The translations under genes were made by a program, and so were the position numbers. Of a stretch of DNA of 64,000 nt, positions 47,831 through 58,236 are shown one piece after another (the first letter of the stretch is position 1; every line of letters begins with the position of its first letter). Source of the DNA: Lepus europaeus. Lineage: Eukaryota > Chordata > Mammalia > Lagomorpha > Leporidae. The stretch covers positions 30,847,885 through 30,911,884 of the forward strand of contig NC_084844.1 of assembly GCF_033115175.1 (NCBI RefSeq), read 5' to 3'. Under the pieces are notes generated by a model, which was not told the DNA's origin, did no database searches, and saw only the letters and a list, made by a program, of their open reading frames with translations.

Positions 47831-49444
47831 CTTATAGACGCGGATATCCGGATCAGCACTACATCTATCAAGCTGGACCCTTTGGGGCTGGAGTATGGAG
47901 CTCATGGATAATTTTTAATATGTTTTGAAGATGGAGAATCATGGACATAGGGTGTGCAAGAGAACGTGAATGCCCGTGGTCTTGGGGGTCTTGGTTACTG
48001 GCCAGGGGATGTCTCAGGAGGCATTTAACACAGAATTCAATACTGTCCAAGGTTCTGAATCCAACACATTCTGGGAATTAATTTTGCTAACAGGAAGTCC
48101 TTTTCCTGGTGATGAGTCACTCTTACCAAGTTCAAAGGAGATGGATGTTAAAGATAGAAAAGCAATGTATTAAGCTCCCATGACAAATTCTCACCAGGTT
48201 GGGAGTGCTTGTGTTGGAAGGATTGTAGCTTTTTCTTCATGGAGGCAGCTGTACAAGAAAAGTCCTTTTATAATTGGAGAGTTTCTTAGTGAGCACAGGA
48301 TCCCAGCAAGTAGAATTGTCTACTCCATTCCCAAGCAAAGTATCAAACTGAAGTGAGATTTCCAAATGTAGCATTGGAACCAGATCCTCCTTTTGCCCAA
48401 TCTGAACTATAGGTTCTAGACTTCTACAGTAAATTGAGTCCAGGTGCTTTCATGGTAAGATATTTAAGGTAATTCCTTGGTGACGTTAAATAGATGACAC
48501 CAGGACTCTGAAATGAGAATGACGTGTGGTTTAGTCTACATTAAATTAAACTGAGGTACATGCAACGCCTCCTTTATGAGTAGAGTTTCCATATCTACTC
48601 TTGGGTTCTTACTTGTGATGGTTGATCCTTTCTGGCCTTTCTTGAACTGCCCCAGCTCAGCTGATCTTTTTGGTGAGGTCTGAAAATATTTTGTTTAAGG
48701 CTAGTGTTTTGGTTTAGTATCTACTACTGTATCTACTACTATTTGCAGAGTTGGTTTTTTGTCTCTTTATATACCAGTGCTGCAAGTTCATTTTAAGAGC
48801 AGCCTCTTAGAGGCTTCACATCACTGCAGTGTCTTTGGTGAAATTCTGGGTACTTGTTTTACTTACTTAACCCCTGGATGATTTTTTTTTTTTTTTTTAT
48901 TCATAGGATGGTCAAGCTTTCCGCTTTTCTTCATTCCTTATCGTTAAAGAATTTTCCTCTTGTGCCATCTAGTGGCCATGACAGATGTTGCTAAATAAAG
49001 AAAAATCTTGACAAGAAGTAAGACTGATACTGCTGCTATCCACAAGGTAGGGTGACCCAGGGTGACCTCTGACAAGCTGCATTTCAGAACAACCCCTTGA
49101 AGCAATCAGGACATGCTCATCTCCTCATTTGTGACAAACACGAGTCGTGCATGTAGCATGTGCTGGCGGGGCAGTAGGCACTTTGGAACCTGATTATGTG
49201 ATAAATTCTGCAACTGTACTGTAGGTCTAGCATTTTACATAATGCTCAGATGAAAAGAGGAATTGTAAGTCCTGTTTTTGGAATGAGGACATCAAGGCTT
49301 AGAAAGGCAATAAAACTCTAGTGAGTACATTCTCATCCTCTTTCTCCCCACCCCACCCCCAACTCTCTTTTCCACTGCATGAAATCTAAATAAAAGATTG
49401 GAATATGCCATGGGACATTCAAAACCTATCAGACAGGTATTCTT
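47831..49444. other. Single-copy DNA with a CTCF-like motif
   Basis: No gene. It has a T homopolymer at about 48882-48899 and the CTCF-like site at 48964-48975. AGAATGAGGACATCAAGG-like words near 49285 may be an old MIR. Confidence 0.45.
48964..48975 (-). promoter_or_regulatory. CTCF-like core motif, minus orientation
   Basis: GCCATCTAGTGG on the plus strand reads CCACTAGATGGC on the minus strand, a full match to the CTCF core CCASYAGRKGGC. It lies in single-copy DNA 2.7 kb beyond the SMIM36 start codon, on its upstream side. Confidence 0.5.
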
Positions 49445-49469
49445 TGGATACTCAGTCGGATCACTTTTT

Positions 49470-49799
49470 TTTAAAAAAAAAGATTTTATTAATTTATTTG
49501 AAGGAGCTACACAGAAAGAGAAGGAGAGGCAGGGAGTTGGGAGCTTCCATCTGCTGGTTCACTCCCCAATTGGCTGCAATGGCTGGAGCTGTGCCGATCC
49601 AAAGCCAGTAGCCAGGAACTTCTTCAGGGTCTCCCATGCAAGTTCAGGGCCCAGACACGTGGGCCATCTTCTACTGCTTTCCCAGGCCATAGCAGAGAGC
49701 TGGATCAGAAGTGGAACAGCTGGGTCTTGAACTGGTGCCCATATGGGATGCCGGCACTGCAGGTGGCGGATTTACCTGCTAGGCCACAGCGTCGGCCCC
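49470..49799 (-). mobile_element. C-repeat SINE (CSINE)
   Basis: TTTTTAAAAAAAAAGATTTT edge and a head ending GCCACAGCGTCGGCCCCT. The flanks share TGGATAC. Confidence 0.95.
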
Positions 49800-50044
49800 T
49801 GGATACACACTTATTTGCAATATAGATCATTTTGACTGCTGACCTATAACATAATAATTGTGTTCCATATAAATGAATTTCTAGGCAAATAGAGATTAAT
49901 TCTTAAAATACCAAAATTATTTTTTGTGTTCTAACTATTCTGTATTGGAATTTATCTCTGGTGTTCTAGAATGGTTTGCTTTCTGTTAAATATGGTATCC
50001 TGAAAGTCTGTGTGTGGCAGGAAGTTTTAATAACTTCAGAGGTA

Positions 50045-50376
50045 GGCCAGCACTGTGACTCAATAGGCTAATCCTCTGCCTGCAGCGCCGGCACACCAGG
50101 TTCTAGTCCTGGCTGGGGCACCGGATTCTGTCCCGGTCACTCCTCTTCCTGTCCAGCTCTCTGCTGTGGCCCGAGAGTGCAGTGGAGGATGGCCCAAGAC
50201 CTTGGGCCCTGCACCCGCATGGAGAAGCACCTGGCTCATGGCTTCGGATCAGCGCAGTGCACCGGCTGCAGTGCGCCGGCTGCAGCGGCCATTGTGGGGT
50301 GAACCAATGGAAAAGGAAGACCTTTCTCTCTGTCTCTCTCTCTCTCACTGTCCACTCTGCCTGTCAAAGAAAAAAA
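50045..50376 (+). mobile_element. Young CSINE2-type C-repeat
   Basis: GGCCAGCACTGTGACTCAAT head, GCCGGCTGCAGCGGCCATTG body and the tail CTGCCTGTCAAAGAAAAAA. The 16-bp duplication AATAACTTCAGAGGTA is perfect (50029-50044 and 50377-50392). Confidence 0.97.
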
Positions 50377-50425
50377 AATAACTTCAGAGGTAAAGATGTT
50401 GCAAGATTGTCAGAAGAAAAGCACT

Positions 50426-50755
50426 GATGGCCCAGTGCTTTGGTACAATGGTTAAGCTGCCAGCTGGGACACCCACATCCCGTTTTGGAGTCTGAGTGCT
50501 TGGTTTGGGTCTCGATTGCTCTTCTTCTGATCCAGCTCCTTGCTCGCAGGTATCCTGGGAGGCAGCAGATGATGGTTCAAGTACCTGAGTCCCTGCCACC
50601 CACGTGGGAAATGTGGATGGAGTTCCAGACTCCTGGCTTTGACCTGGTCCAGGCTCAGCTGTTACAGGCACATGGGGGAATGAAACAACAGATAGGAGAT
50701 AACTCTCTCTCCCTCTCTCTCAAATAAATTAAAATAAATACGTAACACTTTAAAA
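50426..50755 (+). mobile_element. Old C-repeat SINE
   Basis: GCCCAGTGCTTTGGTACAAT head, GGCAGCAGATGATGGTTCAA, a CTGGCTTTGACCTGGTCCAG block and a CAAATAAATTAAAATAAATA tail. Confidence 0.85.
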
Positions 50756-50769
50756 ATGTTTAGAAGTGT

Positions 50770-50880
50770 AATTATTTTACAGTTGAGGACATTTAGCCTC
50801 AGGAAAGTGACTTCCTCAAGTTCAGACAGTAAATGACAGAAGCAAAACTTCACAGCAAGTTTTGAATTCTAGTCTAGTAA
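50770..50880 (-). mobile_element. MIR SINE remnant
   Basis: AGTTGAGGACATTTAGCCTC and GAATTCTAGTCTAG-type words are inverted MIR. Confidence 0.5.
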
Positions 50881-50941
50881 TTTTTTTTCACTGGTGCTAT
50901 CAACTGGATAGAGTGGAAATGAAAGAAAGATAGATGCTATT

Positions 50942-51189
50942 GGAGCCAGCACTGTGGTTAAAGCCCCTTTCTGCAGCGCCTGCATCCCATATGGGTACCG
51001 GTTTGAATCTCGGCTGCTCCACTTCCAATCCAGCTCTCTGCTATGTCTGGGAAAGCAGTAGAAGATGGCCTAAGTCCTTGGGCCCCTGCACCCACACGAG
51101 AGACCCAGAAGAAGTTCCTGGCTCCTGGCTTCAGATCGCCATAGCTCTGGCCATTGCAGCCATCTGGGGAGTGAATCATCAGATGGTAG

Positions 51190-51229
<40 letters not shown>

Positions 51230-51282
51230 CTGCCTCTGCCTCTCTGTAATTCTGCCTTTCAAATAAATAATAAATCTTTAAA
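50942..51282 (+). mobile_element. C-repeat SINE with CT expansion
   Basis: GGAGCCAGCACTGTGGTTAA head with a small deletion in the A-box region, a CT tract of about 33 bases (51193-51225) and the tail ATAAATCTTTAAAA. Duplication AAAGATAGATGCTATT (50926-50941) and AAAGATAGATACTATT (51283-51298). Confidence 0.97.
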
Positions 51283-51504
51283 AAAGATAGATACTATTAT
51301 AACTGGTAGAAAAGTAATGATGGCAATAACAGAACCCAAAGGCTACCCATATGTATTTTCAAAAGTCCACTTGGCCTTCAAGTGCACCTGAGAAAACAAT
51401 CCTTCTCAACTTCCCAGGTGTCATCTAGGGGTGGGCTCATTCAGGAGCCTTTAGAGAAATACTACCCCCTTGTGTCGCAGAAGAGCCTTGACGTCTTCCT
51501 TTCT

Positions 51505-51940
51505 CCATGTTCAGGTTGAATAGTGCCTCCCTTAAAATTCATATCCACTTGGAACCTCATCATGTGGCCTCACTTGGAAGTGAGGTGGTTGCAGATGTAA
51601 TTCATTAAAAAGACGTCATACTACGCAAAGGTAGGTCTTCAATCCAGTGATGTCCTTCCAAGCCTGCTGTGTGAGTACAGAGACATCCAGAGAGGATAAC
51701 GCCATGGGAAATGGAGATTAGGGTCAGAGCAGTGCACCTGCCACGAAGGAAGGCCAGGGCTTGCGAACAGCCAGCAGAAGCTGGGCGAGGGGCACGGGAC
51801 AGAGCTTCCAACAGAGCCTCTAGAAGGAACCAGTGCTGACACCTTGAGTCCAGATGCCTGGTCTTTGCGATGGAGAGAAGATACATTTTGTTCTTTTAAG
51901 CCACCCATTTGGTTATAGCAGTCCAAGGAAACTGTTGCAC
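51505..51940 (+). mobile_element. MLT1-type MaLR LTR remnant
   Basis: TTGAATAGTGCCTCCCTTAA, GGTTGCAGATGTAATTCATT, CCTCTAGAAGGAACCAGTGC, GCTGACACCTTGAGTCCAGA and TTTTAAGCCACCCATTTGG are in MLT1 order. One of the better-kept LTRs in the window. Confidence 0.85.
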
Positions 51941-52873
51941 CACTAGTCCAATGCACAGATAAAACCAGACATGGCTTGGAGCACACCGTGAGGTCTACAA
52001 TACAGAGCTCTTTTAGTTCTCCTATTTTCTTTAGGCACTTGCCCCTTAACATTCTAATCTTGTTCCTGCTTCCTTTTTCTCAGGTCTGATTCCATGAAGA
52101 AACTATGAGAGGAAAGGCAATGTTTTAAATGTGAAATGTACTTCCAGAGATCTTTCATTTAAAATAGCAGTCAGGTGTCAGCTGCTAAGGTAGCCTTTTG
52201 TATCTTCCCAGTAAAATTCCTAAGAAGACACAGAAAAATATATAAACCTACGAGACAATGTGGCAGGGGATAATGTTTTTTTAAGATGTTAAGAGTCACT
52301 TCTACTTTCTTCCTCTCTCAGGAAGTTTCGAATCCGTTCTTCTTCTCCTTCATCTTTTAGGATTTCTAAGGGTAGTGGCTCTCAACACACTGGACACAGC
52401 CTGGAAAAGTCCATTCTGTCATTCTAAGCTCCACAGTAGATTATTGTACATTTACACTACAGACTTGGAGCCAGGTGTGTGGAGGAGGCCAAAGGTCATT
52501 TGTAGAATTATAAAATATTGGCATTGTGTCAAGAGATCAAAAGTGTAAAGTTTATTCCTCAGGCCAATAGGTAGGGAAGAGAATGTGAAAAATGTGATTA
52601 GATTTTCTATCCTTAGGGCACTTGGAGTTGAAAAGGGGATTCCAGGAGAAATAATAGAGGCTCTGATGTTAGTGTTTCCCTTCTCTCCACCTGGCCCCCA
52701 ACATCTGTTGGGAGAAAGATGGTAACATCACCAAGAGGGGCACCAATGCAGGCAACCTTGGGCTTCGACTTCACTGTATAACCTTGGGGGACTGCCAGGA
52801 TCAAGAAGGAATCCCACGCCCTGTATGACACCGAGCAGACGTGTACTGGAATAGGAGAAAATAATGTCTGACA
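51941..52873. other. Single-copy DNA
   Basis: There is no gene and no clear repeat. Confidence 0.5.
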
Positions 52874-52883
52874 AAGGTAGCTG

Positions 52884-53214
52884 GGCTGACGCTGTGGCTC
52901 AGTGGGTTAAAGCCCCAGCCTGCAGTGCCGGCATCCCATAAGGGCACTGCTTTGAGTCCCGGCTGTTCAACTGCTGATCCAGCTCTCTACTATGGCCTGG
53001 GAAAGCAGTAGAAGATGGCCCAAGTCCTTGGGCCCCTGCACCCATGTGGGAGACCTGGAAGAAGCTCCTGGCTCCTGGCTTCAGATTGGCACAGCTCTGG
53101 CCATTGCAGCCATTTAGGGAGTGAACCAAAGGAGGGAAGACCTCTCGCTGCCTCTCCTCTCTCTGTTTAACTCTGCTTTTCAAATAAATAAATAAATAAA
53201 TAAATCTTTAAAAA
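52884..53214 (+). mobile_element. C-repeat SINE (CSINE)
   Basis: GGCTGACGCTGTGGCTCAGT head, GATGGCCCAAGTCCTTGGGC body and AAATAAATAAATAAATAAAT tail. GTAGCTG repeats at both edges. Confidence 0.96.
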
Positions 53215-53500
53215 AATGTAGCTGATGGGACAAGCTAGGGCTATTACAAATTGAAGGCATGTAGAGATGGTGCAGGGAAACAATGGAAATTTAGCCACTC
53301 ACAGCTCTAGGGCCTGGAAGTCCAAAATCAGTACCACAAGGCTCAAATTAAGGTGCTGCCAAGACTGTGTTCCCTTCAAGGGTCCTAGGGGAGAAGCTGG
53401 TGCTTGCCTTCCTACCTGCTGGTTGCTACTGGCTTTCCTTGCCTGTGCTCATGTCATTCTGTTCTTCAAAGCCAGCACCTTCACATCTCTCCCTGCTCTT

Positions 53501-53548
53501 CTTAAAAAAGACTTATTTTTGTTTATTTGAAAGATAGAATTACAGAGA

Positions 53549-53595
<47 letters not shown>

Positions 53596-53851
53596 CTTCC
53601 ATCTGTTGGTTCACTCTCCAAATGGCCACAACTGGTAGAGTTGAGCTGATCTGAAGTCAGGGGCCAGGAGCTTCCTCCCGGTCTCCCACATGGGTGCAGG
53701 GGCCCAAGGACTTGGGCCATCCTCTACTGCTTTCCCAGGCCATAGCAGAGAGCTGAATCGGAAGTGGAGCAGCGGGACTCGAACCGGCGCCAACATGGGA
53801 TGCTGGTGCTTCCAGCAGAGGCTTTAAACCGCTGTGCCACGGTGCTGGCCC
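53501..53851 (-). mobile_element. C-repeat SINE inside MLT1
   Basis: TTAAAAAAGACTTATTTTTG edge, a GA expansion (about 53540-53592) and a head ending GTGCCACGGTGCTGGCCCC. Confidence 0.95.
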
Positions 53852-53939
53852 CTTCTCTTCTCTGTCTTTACATTGCCTTCTTTCTGGGTGCAAAACCTCT
53901 TTTTGCTTCTCTTGCAAAAATCGATGGGGTTACTTTTCT

Positions 53940-55295
53940 TTTTTTTTTTTCTCTTTTTTTAACTTTTATTTAATGAATATAAATTTCCAATGTACAGCTT
54001 ATGGATTACAATTCCTTCCCCCTCCCATAACTTCCCTCCCACCCACAACCCTCCCCTCTCCCGCTCCCTCTCCCCTTCCATTCACATCAAGATTCATTAT
54101 CAATTCTCTTTATATACAGAAGATCAATTTAGTATACATTAAGTAAAGATTTCAACAGTTTGCACCCACATAGAAACACAAAGTGAAACATACTGTTTGA
54201 GTACTAGTTATAGCATTAAATCACAATGTACAGCACATTAAGGACAGAGATCCCACATGAGGAACAAGTGCACAGTGACTCCTGTTGTTGACCCAACAAA
54301 TTGACACTCTAGTTTATGGCACCACTAACCACCCTAGGCTGTCATCATGAGTTGCCAAGGCTATGGAAGCCTTCCAAGTTCGCCGACACTGATCATATTT
54401 AGACAAGGTCATAAAAGACAGGGTGAAGATAGTAACCAGTGATCCTAAGAGTGGCATTAACCAGGTCTGAACAATTATACAGCATTAAGTGGGGAAGAGG
54501 ACCATCAGTACACACAGGTTGGGAGTAGAGCCATTGGTGGTAGAGTAGAGGTTATGATTATGAAGGAATGAGGCCCAAGTGCGCTAGACAGGGTCTAGAA
54601 CAAAGGACAGAGTCATTATTAGAGGAGCTAAGAAAGGTGCTGTCTAAGCTACAATTAAGTTTTCTGATTGAGAGGCAAATAGAACCTGATAGAAGGGGCT
54701 TGATAATAATCTGTTGGGCTTTAGGCCTTGTAAGTTAAGAGGCCCAGACCTATCTATCTCTTCACATGGGGTACATCCTAAGGGAGGTGTGAACCTCCTA
54801 GGGGAAGGCACTCTGTTGACTTTCATTACTTAGCTGGCCTGGGAGGAGAGCTGGCCAGGTAAAGGCAGGTGGCATCTCTAACAAGAAATTTACAGTTCTG
54901 CCTGCAATGTTGCTGACCCTACTTGACCATCCCCTCAGCTGCAGTGGTCCCTTTGGAAGTTGGGCTGAGTGAAGGGCTTTTCAGCTTAGAGCCAATAAGA
55001 TCTGTGGCTCTGACCTGGGCATCCTTCGACTCCAGGGCAGGTCCATTTCCAGTGATCCAACTCTTGGCTGGCAGAGCTACCAGGGCTCTTCACAAGTTGA
55101 CTTCTGCTGAAGCCCAGGCTTACCACATTGAAAGCCACTGCAGTGGACTGGCCTGTTGGGTCTCCTTGAGGGCAGATCACTGTACAGATCAGCCATTAAT
55201 AGGCCTGCCACCCATTGCTTCTGATGCCTAGCTTTCTTTTTCTCCTGGTTTTTGTTAAAGCAGACCAGAGGATGCAAGTCAAGGGAGTGCCCAAG
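53940..55295 (-). mobile_element. 5'-truncated lagomorph L1, 3'UTR only, minus strand
   Basis: A poly(T) edge is followed by TTTATTTAATGAATATAAAT, CTTATGGATTACAATTCC and TTCACATCAAGATTCATTAT, the inverse of the rabbit L1 3' end. The insert is 1.36 kb with a 19-bp duplication TCGATGGGGTTACTTTTCT (53921-53939) and, one base different, at 55296-55314. It consists of 3'UTR only; open frames in it (for example 54923-55231) are not ORF2. Confidence 0.93.
54034..54056 (-). other. G-quadruplex motif in L1 3'UTR
   Basis: C3 tracts on the plus strand (CCCTCCCACCCACAACCC) give G3 tracts with loops of four, one and one bases on the L1 sense strand, the counterpart of the motif at 29477. Confidence 0.65.
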
Positions 55296-55574
55296 TCGAT
55301 GGGGTTGCTTTTCTAACCTGCTCAGGTAATCTAGTGTAACCACCACAGTTCAAAAGATTTAATTTAATCACATCTGCACAAATTCTCTCCTAAGGAAACA
55401 ATGAAGAGTTTCAGGATGTGCCTAATGAAATGAGAAATATGGAAGAAAAATCAGCTTCCCTTTGATATAATTGGTATGGAACCAGTGTCCTCAGGGGTAG
55501 TCAGTTTTCAGTAAAAAATACTACTAGTAGTAATTATCATTAAAGAATTTTACTTATTAAAAATTACAGCGATT

Positions 55575-55839
55575 GGGGTGCCGGATTCTGTCCCGGTTGC
55601 TCTTCTTCCAGTCCAGCTCTCTGCTGTGGCCCGGGAGTGCAGTGGAGGATGGCCCAAGACCTTGGGTCCTGCACCCGCATGGGAGACCAGGAGAAGCACC
55701 TGGCTCCTGGCTTCGGATCAGCGCGGTGTGCCGGCCACAGCGCGCTGGCTGCAGCGGCCATTGTGGAGTGAACCAACGGAAAAAGGAAGACCTTTCTCTC
55801 TGTCTCTCTATCTCTCACTGTCCACTTTGCCTGTCAAAA
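55575..55839 (+). mobile_element. 5'-truncated CSINE2-type C-repeat
   Basis: Begins mid-element at GGGGTGCCGGATTCTGTCCC, so the tRNA-like promoter head is absent. The tail is TTTGCCTGTCAAAAA. Duplication AAAAATTACAGCGATT (55559-55574) and AAAAATTACAGTGATT (55840-55855). Confidence 0.96.
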
Positions 55840-55855
55840 AAAAATTACAGTGATT

Positions 55856-56659
55856 TAAAAATCTCAGCGTAGATAAACAAAAATCAGGGAAGGAAAAGAT
55901 GGATAGAGCTAGCTGACACTCTTCAGGTTAAATAAGAGAACTAAAGTGATAGCAATTCCCCTTAACTTCAGCAATTACAGAGAAGACAATTTTGTAGCAT
56001 GGTTTTGAAAGTATTGACAAAAACCCTTGCAAAAAGATTGCACCAAGCCAGTGACCCAGTTTTAGGGACAGAAAATTTTATCACCTCCCTGGTCTGCTTT
56101 TCTTTCTTCTACTCTCTTCCCCTTCTCTGGTTAGAAATGCTTCACACCCAGGCTGACATTCTGTGTTTTGCTTATCTGAATATCGTACCATCTGGAGGCA
56201 TTCTGCATTCCTCCTGGCTTTGGACTTTTTATAACCTGTGATTAGGCTATAGATGGTTAAAAGATGCCTGCTTTATCTACTGCAGGGTTTGTGTGACACT
56301 GGTGTTCTTTTATTTTGATACGTAGCTTGGACTTGGGAGGACACGCATGGATGTAAGATACATACTTGGCTCCAAGATGCAGAGAAGGCTCAGAACTGAA
56401 ACTTTGACAGTGCTAATTGTCGGAATGCTGAACAAACCCAAAGGGTGTGTGTGTGTGTGTGTGTGTGCACCACTCGGAATAGCAGAAAATCTTGGCGGCT
56501 CTACATTCAAGATGTAGTGAGGATCCAAGTCTTTTCCAGCATCTTTATGTCTTCCACTTTAGGCCAAGCCACTGCTACTCCCTCCCTTGAGTATTCCAAG
56601 TTGCGCACCTGGTCAGCTTTCGCCACTGCTCTGTTCTCGACACAGTAACATGAGTGAGA
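55856..56659. other. Single-copy DNA with a TG microsatellite
   Basis: No gene. Only the TG tract at 56443-56467 is notable. Confidence 0.5.
56443..56467. repeat. TG microsatellite
   Basis: About twelve uninterrupted TG units. Confidence 0.9.
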
Positions 56660-57015
56660 GTGTTCAGACATAGGTCAGACCACACTCGTCTTCCACTCAA
56701 TACCTTTCGGTGACTTCCCATTTCGCTGGGCAGACAGGCTCTGCACGATACAGCCCAGTCTCCCTCGCTGCTCTCATTTCCAAGGGCTCCCTCTCCTCTG
56801 ATATACTCTGGGCATTTGGGTACTCCTCTGACCACTCCTGCCACACCTCTCCCACTTCAGAATCAGTACTGGCTGTTCTATCTGCAGTGCAGTCCTTGTT
56901 CCCTGGCTCCCTTCATCACTGCTCAAATTGGACTTTGTGGGAGAGCTTCCCCATGGCACCCTTGCCCACTGCCTATCATTCTCCGCAGCATGTATCCCTC
57001 CTACATGATGTACCC
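56660..57015 (+). mobile_element. L2 LINE 3' remnant
   Basis: GGTGACTTCCCATTTCGCTG, CTCTGACCACTCCTGCCA and CATTCTCCGCAGCATGTATC resemble L2. Diverged. Confidence 0.5.
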
Positions 57016-57079
57016 TAGGTGCCCACATGTATTTTGCTTGTGATGTTGGCTGCACTAGAAAGCAACCAACAGGTTGTCT

Positions 57080-57612
57080 TATTCGGTGCCAGCCATTTTC
57101 TATGTACTGCTCAGGGAACGGGTTTGAGTCCTGACTGCTCCACTTTTTTTTATTTTTTTAAAGATTTATTTATTTATTTGAGAGGTAGAGCTACAAAGAG
57201 AGGGAGACACAGAGAGGTCTGCTCGTTCACACTCCACATGGCTGCAATGGGCAGAGCTGGGCTGATCCGAAGCCAGAAGCCAGGAGCTTCTTCTGGGCCC
57301 TCCATGCGGGTGCAGGGGCCCAACCACGTGGGCCATCTACTACTGGTTTCCCAGGCCAGAGCAGAGAAAGGCCAGAGCAGCTGAGACTTGAACTGGTGCC
57401 CATATGGAATGCCAGCACTGCAGATGGTGGCTTTACCCGCTACGCCAGAGTACCAGCCACTACTCCACTTCCGATCCAGCTCCCTGCTAATGTGTGTGGA
57501 AAGCAGTAGAAGCCCCTGCACCCACGTTGGAGACCTGGGTGAAGATACCAGCTCCTGGCTTCAGCCTGTTCCAGTCCTGGCCACTGTGGCTGTTTGGGGG
57601 AATGAACTAGCA
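57080..57612 (+). mobile_element. Older C-repeat split by a younger one
   Basis: The head part (to 57145: GGGTTTGAGTCCTGACTGCT) and the continuation (57459 on: TCCACTTCCGATCCAGCTCC) form one plus-strand C-repeat. Its 3' end abuts the GT-rich arm of the satellite, where its CT tract and A tail would be expected. Confidence 0.85.
57146..57458 (-). mobile_element. C-repeat SINE inserted in the older C-repeat
   Basis: A T-rich edge with AAAGATTTATTTATTTATTT and a head ending CTACGCCAGAGTACCAGCC. Flanks ACTGCTCCACTT (57134-57145) and ACTACTCCACTT (57459-57470). Confidence 0.95.
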
Positions 57613-57707
57613 GTACACAGTGTGTGCAGTGTACAGTGTTCAGTGTGCAGTGTTGCTGTGTGCAGTGTGTGCAGTGTGCAGTGCATGCTATGTGCATTGT
57701 GCACTGC
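57612..57707. repeat. GT-rich left arm, complementary in composition to the minisatellite
   Basis: The plus strand is GTGCAGTGTG-rich and switches at about 57700 to the CA-rich array. Words such as GCAGTGTGTGCAGTG are the inverse complement of CACTGCACACACTGC-like words in the array, so foldback pairing across the junction is possible. Confidence 0.6.
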
Positions 57708-58145
57708 AACACTGCACACACCACACACCTCACACTGCACACACCGCACATTGTACATGGCACACACTGCACATGGCAACACTGCACACACCACACACCT
57801 CACACTGCACACACCGCACATTGTACATGGCACACACTGCACGTGGCAACACTGCACACACCACACACCTCACACTGCACACACCGCACATTGTACATGG
57901 CACACACTGCACGTGGCAACACTGCACACACCACACACCTCACACTGCACACACTGCACATTGTACATGGCACACACTGCACGTGGCAACACTGCACACA
58001 CCACACACCTCACACTGCACACACCGCACATTGTACATGGCACACACTGCACGTGGCAACACTGCACACACCACACACCTCACACTGCACACACCGCACA
58101 TTGTACATGGCACACACTGCACGTGGCAACACTGCACACACTGAA
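57708..58145. repeat. 70-bp CA-rich minisatellite, six full copies
   Basis: Units begin at 57708, 57778, 57848, 57918, 57988 and 58058, exactly 70 bases apart, with a partial seventh at 58128. Each unit starts AACACTGCACACACC and contains TTGTACATGGCACACACTGC. Copies differ at very few sites: copy 1 has ACATGGC where later copies have ACGTGGC, and copy 4 has a T in CACTGCACATT. The unit length is not a multiple of three and no unit frame holds a stop, so long spurious open frames run through the array on both strands. Confidence 0.95.
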
Positions 58146-58236
58146 CATTGCACATGGCATGCACTGCACACTGCATGCACTGCACAATACACAACACACT
58201 GCACACTTCATGCACTGCAGCACTGCGAAGCACACA
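58146..58236. repeat. Degenerate CA/TGCA-rich edge of the minisatellite
   Basis: Irregular GCATGCACTGCAC-type words continue the minisatellite composition without the 70-bp period, and include short palindromes (TGCA, GCATGC). This is probably the decayed or ancestral edge from which the homogeneous array expanded. Confidence 0.6.

Larger units (their letters stand above)
53255..55395 (-). mobile_element. MLT1-type MaLR LTR remnant broken into three parts
   Basis: The parts are 53255-53500, 53852-53939 and 55315-55395. GGGCCTGGAAGTCCAAAATC, GCTCATGTCATTCTG and TAATTTAATCACATCTGCAC are in inverted MLT1 order. The gaps hold a C-repeat and an L1. Confidence 0.65.

Noticed and set aside
54923-55231. 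102-residue open frame in the minus-strand L1
   Set aside because: Lies antisense in L1 3'UTR; not part of ORF1 or ORF2.
57708-58145. CRISPR-like array
   Set aside because: The units are contiguous 70-bp repeats with no spacers, in a mammalian genome.
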